Program-made: the position numbers and the translations under genes | Shown here: positions 8,558-15,076 of the stretch, in pieces | How positions within the stretch are numbered: the first letter of the stretch is position 1 | Layout of the letters: every line of letters begins with the position of its first letter | DNA from: an uncultured Coprococcus sp. | Lineage (GTDB): Bacteria > Bacillota > Clostridia > Lachnospirales > Lachnospiraceae | Length of the DNA stretch: 64,000 bases | Assembly: GCA_934277375.1 (NCBI GenBank) | Contig: CAKQTZ010000005.1 | Span: 217,274 to 281,273 of the forward strand | Direction: 5' to 3' | Notes under the pieces: model-generated | Told to the model about the DNA's origin: nothing | Database searches by the model: none | What the model saw: the letters and a program-made list of their open reading frames with translations, nothing else

Positions 8558-8586
8558 TTGACATGCGTCTGTACATAGTGTATATA
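8558..8586 (+). promoter_or_regulatory. Promoter of the gntR-ABC operon
   Basis: TTGACA (8558-8563), 17-base spacer, TATATA (8581-8586); a near-consensus sigma-A promoter. Confidence 0.8.
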
Positions 8587-8606
8587 TAACATATAAACAG
8601 TTGATG

Positions 8607-8633
8607 TATCAAGTTTTCTGTGAAAACTTGATA
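8607..8633 (+). promoter_or_regulatory. Perfect 11-bp inverted repeat, candidate GntR operator
   Basis: TATCAAGTTTT (8607-8617) and its exact complement (8623-8633) flank a 5-base centre about 20 bases downstream of the -10 box. YtrA-type GntR proteins bind such dyads in their own promoters. A second hairpin CCAGCCC/GGGCTGG (8641-8647 with 8669-8675) follows before the ribosome site. Confidence 0.55.
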
Positions 8634-8701
8634 TGCAGCGCCAGCCCTTGCCGAAGGCACTTATTAATGGGCTGGTGTTCAAAGTTGAGGGAGGTATGTA
8701 T

Positions 8702-9073
8702 ATGAGGCTTTCTCAGAATTCAGGGGTGCCTATATATCAGCAGATAGCGGACAGTTTCAAGTCGGACATATTGGCTGGCAAGTATGCCCAGGGTGAGTAT
8801 CTGCCGTCTATAAGAGGGCTGGCGCGGGATCTGAAGATAAGTGTTATCACAACCATGAAAGCATATGAGCTGCTAGAGCAGGAAGGGCTGGTCACGGCTG
8901 AACAGGGCAAGGGTTTTTATGTGAATGCACAGGACAGTGAGATGCTGATAGAGCAGCATCTTCGAAAGGTCGAGGCATCTCTGACGGAGGCCATAGCTGC
9001 GGCACGTATTGCGGGTTTGTCGGACGATGAATTAAAGAATATGCTTGATGCCCTGCTTATGGTACAGGACTGA
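8702..9073 (+). CDS. GntR family regulator, YtrA type
   Basis: 123 residues: an N-terminal winged helix-turn-helix (PIYQQIADSFKSDILAGKY, LPSIRGLARDLKISVIT, EQEGLVTAEQGKGFYV) and a short helical tail of about 45 residues, as in YtrA rather than the large FadR or UTRA types. The start at 8702 is favoured because GAGGGAGGT (8687-8695) sits six bases upstream; ATG 8696 is too close. The downstream ATPase and two membrane proteins form the usual YtrA-controlled ABC cassette, so it is probably an autorepressor of that operon responding to envelope stress. The inducer is unknown. Confidence 0.88.
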   Translation: MRLSQNSGVPIYQQIADSFKSDILAGKYAQGEYLPSIRGLARDLKISVITTMKAYELLEQEGLVTAEQGKGFYVNAQDSEMLIEQHLRKVEASLTEAIAAARIAGLSDDELKNMLDALLMVQD

Positions 9074-9081
9074 CGATCTGA

Positions 9082-9177
9082 CAGGCAGGGAACAAAGCAG
9101 GCAGGGAACAAAGCAGGCAGAGAACATAGCAGACAGAGAACAAAGAGGACAGAGAACAAAGCAGACAGACAATAGGG
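9082..9177 (+). repeat. Six tandem 16-bp repeats between gntR and the ABC gene
   Basis: Units start at 9082, 9098, 9114, 9130, 9146 and 9162. The first two are identical (CAGGCAGGGAACAAAG) and the later ones drift. The purine-rich strand is the transcript strand. A period of 16 is not a multiple of three, so this is not a conserved coding repeat. Confidence 0.85.
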
Positions 9178-9225
9178 AAAAAGAAAGACGTGAAGAGAGT
9201 TTAAGGTTTAATGGAGGATTGGATG

Positions 9226-10140
9226 ATGAATTATGACTGCGCTGTAAAAGGGGAGAATATTTCCAAAAAGTTTAAGACATTTACACTGGATATACCTGAT
9301 TTGAGGGTGCCGAAGGGGTTTGCGACAGCACTTATCGGTGAAAATGGAGCGGGAAAGACGACACTTCTCAATATGCTTTCAGGAATAAGGCTTGATTACA
9401 AAGGTGAGCTGACCTTCTTTGACAAGTATTCATCGGAGGAGAAGGAGAGAAGGGCGGATGTAAAGAACAGGATAGGCTATACGGGAACAGGAAGATACTA
9501 CCTTCCACAGTGGACTGTATCTGATGTGGAGGAGATAAGCAGTCTGCTCTTTGACAATTTTGACAGGAATGAGTTCGAAAGATATTGCCGCGAACTTGCG
9601 ATATTTCCTGATTCCCCGGACGGTGTTGCTCTGAAGAAAAAGTGTTCAGCACTCTCTGATGGAACCAGAACCAAGCTGATGCTTGCCGGGGTTATGGCGA
9701 GGGATACAGACCTGCTGCTGCTCGATGAGCCGGCATCGCCTCTTGATCCTCTTATGCGAGACAAGCTGTGTCAGATGATCGGCGATTATATAAATGACGG
9801 AGCGGGGGAGAAGAGTGTATTGTTCTCAACACACAATATATCCGATATGGAGAGCATCACTGATTATGCGATCATCATGGAACATGGAAATGTGGTCGAA
9901 TGCGGATTTGTGGAGGACCTGAAGGAGAAATACATACTGATAAAGGGAGATGCCCAGGATGCGGAGGCGGCATCAAAGATCCTTTATACCATGACTAAGA
10001 ATCCGTATGGCTTTGAGGGAATCTGTCTTGCAGAGAATCTGGACAAGCTTGCCGGCATGAATGTGAGCAAGGAGATACCATCGCTGTTTCAGATAAGTGT
10101 TGCGGTCATGAAGAATAATACAAAAATGGTATTAAAGTAA
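9226..10140 (+). CDS. ABC transporter ATP-binding protein
   Basis: About 304 residues. Walker A GENGAGKTT, Walker B LLLLDEP and a D-loop/H-loop region (SVLFSTHNISDME) are clear. The signature motif is altered to ALSDGTRTK instead of LSGGQ. An extra domain of about 90 residues follows the ATPase core. ATG 9223 or 9226 is preferred over ATG 9211 because GGAGG (9213-9217) lies in front of them. With the two following membrane proteins it resembles the YtrB-type exporters controlled by YtrA regulators. Substrate unknown. Confidence 0.88.
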   Translation: MNYDCAVKGENISKKFKTFTLDIPDLRVPKGFATALIGENGAGKTTLLNMLSGIRLDYKGELTFFDKYSSEEKERRADVKNRIGYTGTGRYYLPQWTVSDVEEISSLLFDNFDRNEFERYCRELAIFPDSPDGVALKKKCSALSDGTRTKLMLAGVMARDTDLLLLDEPASPLDPLMRDKLCQMIGDYINDGAGEKSVLFSTHNISDMESITDYAIIMEHGNVVECGFVEDLKEKYILIKGDAQDAEAASKILYTMTKNPYGFEGICLAENLDKLAGMNVSKEIPSLFQISVAVMKNNTKMVLK

Positions 10141-10180
10141 AACTGCTTAGAGTGTTTCAGGTATTTATAGGAGCGTAATT

Positions 10181-10834
10181 ATGAGGATGATAAAGGATTA
10201 CAGAGCCATTACGAACGGAAAATACCGGTTAGCGTGCAATGTTCTGATACCGGTTATACTGGGAATCATACTGGCTTTGGTCGATACAGTGGTGAGAAAC
10301 GGTTATGTTACAGAGGTCATGTTTGGTTTTGGTGCCGCGTTCATGACTGCGATTGAGATTGTTGGTGATTATTGGGGATTTGGTGCAATATGTGTGAAAG
10401 GGTGCCTTGGAATGGACTATCTGAAGACATCCACAAATGGCAAAGCCATGTTGCAGAATGCACTTATGGCAGATCTGCTTGTCCGCCCGGTGAGAATTGC
10501 GATATGTATGGCGATGGTGGCTGTGCCATATGGAATTATGGTGGGAAATCCAGTGCGACCGCTTTGTCTGTCGGTGCTGCTCACAGCAAATCTGTCGGTG
10601 TGGGCGCTGAATGTTACAAGATATGTTCAGAATGTCCAGGTTGTGAGTGTGCTGTCCATGCTGGCATATGGAGTGTCAGGGGCTGCAGTTATATACATAT
10701 CGACATCTCATAAAATGCAGAGATTTGAATGGCTGATAGTGACAGCACTGGCGGTATTGATGGTGGCTGGAATATATGTGACACGCAGACATATGTACCG
10801 TAAAGTTGAGGCATCATATCTGGATGTGGATTAA
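10181..10834 (+). CDS. ABC-associated integral membrane protein (candidate permease 1)
   Basis: 217 residues with about six hydrophobic helices (for example LIPVILGIILALV, VMFGFGAAFMTAIEIVG, IAICMAMVAVPYGIMVG, WLIVTALAVLMVAGIYV). No soluble domain or catalytic motif. It sits 40 bases after the ATPase gene and is followed by a second six-helix protein, so it is most likely one half of the membrane part of the transporter. I do not recognise the family more precisely. Confidence 0.7.
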   Translation: MRMIKDYRAITNGKYRLACNVLIPVILGIILALVDTVVRNGYVTEVMFGFGAAFMTAIEIVGDYWGFGAICVKGCLGMDYLKTSTNGKAMLQNALMADLLVRPVRIAICMAMVAVPYGIMVGNPVRPLCLSVLLTANLSVWALNVTRYVQNVQVVSVLSMLAYGVSGAAVIYISTSHKMQRFEWLIVTALAVLMVAGIYVTRRHMYRKVEASYLDVD

Positions 10835-10875
10835 CAGATCGTTGTTCATGGCCGGAAACGGCTTAGACTATCCGC

Positions 10876-10891
10876 CCCGCCTGCCGGCGGG
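10876..10891 (+). other. Short GC-rich hairpin before the second permease gene
   Basis: CCCGCC/GGCGGG arms with a 4-base loop in an otherwise AT-richer gap. Its flanks (GGCGGGAGGAATG) resemble the inner module of the REP-like elements at 57962-58142, so it might be a decayed copy. Confidence 0.35.
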
Positions 10892-10926
10892 AGGAATGAT
10901 ATATATCAGACAAGGAGGATTAAGGG

Positions 10927-11586
10927 ATGAAAGATTTGATACTTGGTTTTAAACTTCTCAGATATGGATATAAATTAAAGACAAATGTGATGATGCTTAT
11001 TTTGTTCACTGCAATAGGGTTTGTGGTCGAACTGTCATCACACGGAACTAATATTCTGGGCGGTTTCTATTTTATGCTGACTGGAATGTTTGCCTACCAG
11101 ATGATAATATACATGAATGCATCGGACTATGTGCAGTCAAGCGTGATGAAGAGAAAGCTGGAGGTGGGAATGCCTGTGATCGTCAGCACAGTTGTGTATC
11201 TTGTACTTCTCACAATACTTGTTGCGGAGAAATATATACTTATCAGAATGTACCCGGAGAATACAGAAAAGTATCAGGATACATTGTTTATGATCATATT
11301 TATATTGTTCGGAGCTATGATATTCTGTGGTGTATGTTACAAATATTTTGTGGCAAGCTTTATCGTGTTTATGTTGGTGATAATGACCTGCATGTCAACA
11401 ATCAGTTCCTGGCTGTGTCACCATCATATATCAGAGGTTATAAGCCTTGGACTTGTAAAACTTGCTGTTCTTGGATATGCGGCCATCATTTTGGGTGGTG
11501 TTATAGAGTATTTGACCAGTTCACTTCTCTACAGAAAACAGTTGTCAGAGATCGCAATGAGCGGACTCAGCAAGAGCATGAAGTAA
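10927..11586 (+). CDS. ABC-associated integral membrane protein (candidate permease 2)
   Basis: 219 residues with about six hydrophobic helices (such as LILFTAIGFVVEL, VSTVVYLVLLTILVA, LFMIIFILFGAMIFCGVCY, LGYAAIILGGVIEYL). It starts after AAGGAGG (10913-10919) and is the last gene of the gntR operon. Like its neighbour it is a probable permease subunit; the two are similar in length and helix number but not clearly related in sequence by eye. Substrate unknown. Confidence 0.7.
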   Translation: MKDLILGFKLLRYGYKLKTNVMMLILFTAIGFVVELSSHGTNILGGFYFMLTGMFAYQMIIYMNASDYVQSSVMKRKLEVGMPVIVSTVVYLVLLTILVAEKYILIRMYPENTEKYQDTLFMIIFILFGAMIFCGVCYKYFVASFIVFMLVIMTCMSTISSWLCHHHISEVISLGLVKLAVLGYAAIILGGVIEYLTSSLLYRKQLSEIAMSGLSKSMK

Positions 11587-11617
11587 ACGGAAATAAACTT
11601 AATAAAATAGACGGAAC

Positions 11618-11692
11618 AGAGCCGGTTGCGGATCGTGCGGGATTGCCAGAAAGCGGGATGGTGGTTACAGCAGAAGATTTGTAACCGGCTCT
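11618..11692 (+). terminator. Possible terminator of the ABC operon
   Basis: A perfect 10-bp inverted repeat (AGAGCCGGTT 11618-11627 with 11683-11692) closes a 55-base loop and is followed by a modestly T-rich stretch. The loop is long, so termination is uncertain. The rest of the 11587-11873 gap shows nothing else except the repeats at 11836. Confidence 0.4.
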
Positions 11693-11835
11693 ATTGCTAT
11701 TATCAGGTGAGTGGAATATAATATTTAAGAATGTGCGTGCTGGAGAAATCCGGTAGCTGCGCATAAGAGTAATGTATAAAATGCAGAATCATAACGACAG
11801 ACACTGATAAGTCAGCATATGAATTTGAAAAGAAA

Positions 11836-11868
11836 GATATAAGGAAGATATAAGGAAGATATAAGGAA
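11836..11868 (+). repeat. Three tandem 11-bp repeats spanning the ribosome site of the next gene
   Basis: GATATAAGGAA occurs three times head to tail, immediately before a partial fourth copy and the ATG at 11874. Each unit contains an AAGGA Shine-Dalgarno-like core. Confidence 0.8.
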
Positions 11869-11873
11869 GTTAT

Positions 11874-12557
11874 ATGGTACAGAACATATTGTTTGATCTG
11901 GATGAGACACTGCTGGACTTCAAGCGCAGTGAGAGCAGGGCACTCTCCAATATGCTTAGGCATATTGGGGTGGAGCCTACAGAAAAGGTCATATCCAGAT
12001 ACAGCGTGATCAACAAATCAAGATGGAAACTGCTTGAACAGGGGCTGCTCACAAGGCAGCAGGTTAAGGAGAGCAGATACGAGATACTTTTTGCAGAGCT
12101 GGGAGTTGACTATTCTGCTGCAGAGGCGACAGCCTACTATGAGAATCAGCTCAGCCAGAAGGGATTTATGTTCCCTGATACGATAAAGCTGCTTGAAACC
12201 TTGCACGGAAGATACAGAATGTACATTGTGTCAAATGGCGGATCAAACGTACAGAGCGGACGACTTTTGGACAGCGGTATAGGCAAGTATTTTGAGGATA
12301 TATTCATATCTGAGGATGCCGGAGCGGAGAAACCGTCCAGAGAATTCTTTGACTATTGCTTTGGCAGGAGACCAGAGATAAAGGTGGATGAGTCGGTTAT
12401 CATAGGAGACAGCCTGACATCTGATATACAGGGCGGAATAAATGCCGGGATAAGGACAATATGGTTCAACCCTGACGGGCAGCAGGCAGCGGATATACAT
12501 CCTGACTATGAGGTGAAAACGCTTATGGAGATTCCGGCGCTGCTTGAAGAGCTGTAA
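11874..12557 (+). CDS. HAD hydrolase, YjjG-like pyrimidine nucleotidase
   Basis: 227 residues, close to the length of E. coli YjjG. HAD motifs: nucleophile DLDETLLDF near the N terminus (motif I), IVSNGG (motif II), a lysine in AGAEKPSREFFDY (motif III) and IIGDSLTSDIQGG (motif IV). A helical cap lies between motifs I and II. YjjG enzymes dephosphorylate non-canonical pyrimidine nucleotides as house-cleaning; HAD specificity is hard to read from sequence, so the substrate is a family-based inference. The ribosome site is made of repeated AAGGA units. Confidence 0.78.
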   Translation: MVQNILFDLDETLLDFKRSESRALSNMLRHIGVEPTEKVISRYSVINKSRWKLLEQGLLTRQQVKESRYEILFAELGVDYSAAEATAYYENQLSQKGFMFPDTIKLLETLHGRYRMYIVSNGGSNVQSGRLLDSGIGKYFEDIFISEDAGAEKPSREFFDYCFGRRPEIKVDESVIIGDSLTSDIQGGINAGIRTIWFNPDGQQAADIHPDYEVKTLMEIPALLEEL

Positions 12558-12661
12558 GCAAAAAAGCATAATTATTTGCCGGGACCGGATACAGATGAGA
12601 CCGGATATAACTGAGACCAGATTGAAATAAACAGAAATAGACAAATATACAGAGGTAGTAC

Positions 12662-13534
12662 ATGAAGATAAGAGATTTGATTACACAGGATAAGGCGACA
12701 CTCTCATTTGAGGTGTTCCCACCAAAGAAAGATACTGACTTTGCGGATGTTGAGGCTGCCGCACTTGGCATAGCGGCGCTAAAGCCTGACTATATGAGTG
12801 TAACCTACGGCGCTGGCGGAAGTACAAAGGGCCACACCATACAGCTTGCGCGGGAGATACAGGAGAAGTACGATGTCCCGACTATAGCACATCTCACATG
12901 CGTGTGTGCCAGCAGAGATGGAATAAAGAACGCGCTTGTGGAGATGAAGAGCGCAGGGATAGAGAATATACTTGCCCTTCGCGGAGATATACCGAAGAAC
13001 TATGATGGACAGGTGTTTACTGAGTTTTCGCATGCATCCGAGCTGGTGGAGCTCATCAAGGAGACAGGAGACTTCTGTGTGGGCGGTGCCTGCTATCCTG
13101 AGGTACATCCCGACTCAGCAAATAAGCATGATGACATAGCGGGACTTAAGAAGAAGGTCGATGCTGGATGCGATTACCTGACTACACAGATGTTCTTTGA
13201 CAACAACATTTTCTTTAATTTTATGTATAGAATCAGGGAGGCGGGAATAAACGTTCCGATCATACCGGGTATCATGCCGATCACAAAGCGTGTCCAGGTC
13301 AAGAATGCGGTGAAACTTTCAGGCTGCAATGTGCCTGAGAGATTCAAGAGTATAGTGGATGCATTTGGCGATACAGAGGCGGCTATGAGGCAGGCAGGAA
13401 TCGCGTATGCAACAGACCAGATCATCGATCTCATGGCAAATGGAGTAAAGCATATACATGTGTACTCCATGAATAAGCCGGAGGTCGCAGCCGGAATACA
13501 GAAGAATCTCAGTGAGATACTTAAAGTGTGGTAA
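12662..13534 (+). CDS. metF: Methylenetetrahydrofolate reductase
   Basis: 290 residues, the usual length for bacterial MetF (a FAD-containing TIM barrel). Conserved pieces: LSFEVFPPK at the start, MSVTYGAGGSTKGHT, AHLTCVCASRD, LALRGDIP and the C-terminal region with IPGIMPITK. It reduces 5,10-methylene-THF to 5-methyl-THF, the methyl donor for methionine synthase or, in acetogenic relatives, the Wood-Ljungdahl pathway. It is preceded by GAGGTAGTAC and stands near the YjjG-like gene without an obvious operon partner. A MetH-activation-like protein is encoded at 28586. Confidence 0.95.
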   Translation: MKIRDLITQDKATLSFEVFPPKKDTDFADVEAAALGIAALKPDYMSVTYGAGGSTKGHTIQLAREIQEKYDVPTIAHLTCVCASRDGIKNALVEMKSAGIENILALRGDIPKNYDGQVFTEFSHASELVELIKETGDFCVGGACYPEVHPDSANKHDDIAGLKKKVDAGCDYLTTQMFFDNNIFFNFMYRIREAGINVPIIPGIMPITKRVQVKNAVKLSGCNVPERFKSIVDAFGDTEAAMRQAGIAYATDQIIDLMANGVKHIHVYSMNKPEVAAGIQKNLSEILKVW

Positions 13535-13575
13535 TATACAGATGTATATCAAATAAAAGAAAGAAGGAATAAAAA

Positions 13576-14013
13576 ATGACACTTGAAGTTTTACAGAAGG
13601 ACATGATAGCAGCAATGAAGGCAAGAGATAAGGAGAGAAAGGACAGCATATCATCTCTCGTATCGGCAGTTAAAAAAGTTGGTATAGATAATGGCTGCAG
13701 AGACAATATACCTGAGGACATAGTTGACAGCGTTATCCTCAAGGAGATCAAGTCTGTTAAGGAGCAGATCGACACATGCCCTGCAGACAGAACAGATCTG
13801 CTTGAGCAGTACAAGGCAAGATATGATGTGTTCAACGAGTATGCACCAAAGCTTTTGTCAGAGGATGAGGTCAGAGAGATACTCACCACAAAGTTTGCAG
13901 ATGTGATCGCAACCAAGAACAAGGGACAGATCATGAAGGCAGTCATGGCAGAACTCAAGGGCAAGGCTGATGGCAAAGTTATCAATCAGGTTGTTGCAGA
14001 GCTTTGCAAATAA
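13576..14013 (+). CDS. yqeY: GatB/YqeY domain protein
   Basis: 145 residues comprising one YqeY domain: an N-terminal helical part (KDMIAAMKARDKERKDSISSL) and the C-terminal tail with GQIMKAVMAELKGKADGKVIN, which resembles the tail domain of the GatB amidotransferase subunit. The family is thought to contact tRNA or aminoacyl-tRNA, but its role is not settled. It begins 42 bases after metF and shares its direction, so co-transcription is likely. Confidence 0.9.
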   Translation: MTLEVLQKDMIAAMKARDKERKDSISSLVSAVKKVGIDNGCRDNIPEDIVDSVILKEIKSVKEQIDTCPADRTDLLEQYKARYDVFNEYAPKLLSEDEVREILTTKFADVIATKNKGQIMKAVMAELKGKADGKVINQVVAELCK

Positions 14014-14070
14014 TAGTTTCTGACAGAAATCAAATCTGCGAATTAGTGAACGGAATTAGTGGAGAAAAAT

Positions 14071-14631
14071 ATGAAGTTTGTAGGAATTGAGAAGAAGGAA
14101 CAGGGCAAGTTCATCACGAGATATGATGTGAAGTACGAGACCGTGGATGGCATCCTGAAGAATTACGAGATGATAAGCAGAAACGGTGATATCACAGATT
14201 TCGAGGGACTTCACGGTAAGGCTGCGGATGCAGTTGTCATCATAGCCACAGATGAGAATGATGAGAAGATTCTGATAGACAGAGAATACAGACTGGCTCC
14301 TGGAGAATGGGTATACAATTTCCCTGCCGGACTCATAGATCCTGGTGAGACCCCAGAGATCAGCGCAAAGCGGGAACTTATGGAGGAGACAGGACTTGAA
14401 CTGTACGAGATCACAGACACGATTGGGACAAGCTACAGTGCAGTAGGATTTTCAAATGAGACAAATATGTGCGTGGTGGGTAAGGCGAGAGGCGAGTTTA
14501 AGCCGAGCACATCGACACTTGAGGAGATCACACCTGGCTGGTATACAAAGGCTGAGGTAAGGGAACTTCTTAAGACTGAGAAATTTGCTGCCAGGACACA
14601 GGCATTCTGTTATGTGTGGAGCAGGAAGTAG
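14071..14631 (+). CDS. NUDIX hydrolase, ADP-ribose pyrophosphatase type
   Basis: 186 residues. The NUDIX box (G-x5-E-x7-RELMEETGL) lies at about 92-114 and binds the metal for pyrophosphate hydrolysis. The preceding EYRLAPGEWVYNFPAGLID is typical of ADP-ribose pyrophosphatases, which break ADP-ribose into AMP and ribose-5-phosphate. ATG 14071 is preferred over GTG 14059 because GGAG (14061-14064) sits six bases upstream. Confidence 0.87.
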   Translation: MKFVGIEKKEQGKFITRYDVKYETVDGILKNYEMISRNGDITDFEGLHGKAADAVVIIATDENDEKILIDREYRLAPGEWVYNFPAGLIDPGETPEISAKRELMEETGLELYEITDTIGTSYSAVGFSNETNMCVVGKARGEFKPSTSTLEEITPGWYTKAEVRELLKTEKFAARTQAFCYVWSRK

Positions 14632-14644
14632 GAGGAGTATATGT

Positions 14645-15031
14645 ATGGAGAAATTACCAGGAAAAGGTATGGTGGCAGCGTCATCGCTCATCATGCTCAT
14701 ATGGGGATTAGTAAATGCAGGATATTATGACATAGCAAAGCTTGTGCTTGCGGATGATCCATCGTCCAAGGCAGTTGCCTGCGGCGTTGTGGTCGGGATC
14801 GTGTCACTTGCGGCGGTCATCGGAGGTATATTCGGTATAGCAGGCAGCAACAAGGTTGCAAAGGCTTCGGGCATAGTTGTCTGGGCTGTGCTGCTCATAG
14901 TATTTGCGATCATAGGTGGCATAACAGCCATTGTATGCGGAGACAGCAAGGCAGTGGCAGTTATCATGATGATCATCGGAATCATCGTTCCTATTGTTAT
15001 GTTCATGGGAGCTGCAAAGAACAGGGCGTAG
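14645..15031 (+). CDS. Small four-helix membrane protein
   Basis: 128 residues with four hydrophobic helices (ASSLIMLIWGLVNAG, VVVGIVSLAAVIGGIFGIAG, ASGIVVWAVLLIVFAIIGGITAIV, VAVIMMIIGIIVPIVMFMGAA). No known domain is recognised. The start at 14645 follows GGAGGA (14630-14635). It begins 13 bases after the NUDIX gene and so is probably in the same transcript. Confidence 0.7.
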   Translation: MEKLPGKGMVAASSLIMLIWGLVNAGYYDIAKLVLADDPSSKAVACGVVVGIVSLAAVIGGIFGIAGSNKVAKASGIVVWAVLLIVFAIIGGITAIVCGDSKAVAVIMMIIGIIVPIVMFMGAAKNRA

Positions 15032-15076
15032 AAGTATAGATCAAACATAATACAATAACTGGGTACAGGGAAATAT

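Noticed and set aside
9045..9236. Possible small gene over the 16-bp repeats
   Set aside because: Low-complexity Arg/Gln/Glu product from a repeat whose period is not a multiple of three; overlaps gntR and the ABC gene and has no good start signal.
11334..11684. 116-codon open frame overlapping the second permease gene
   Set aside because: Out of frame with a convincing six-helix protein, and no ribosome site.
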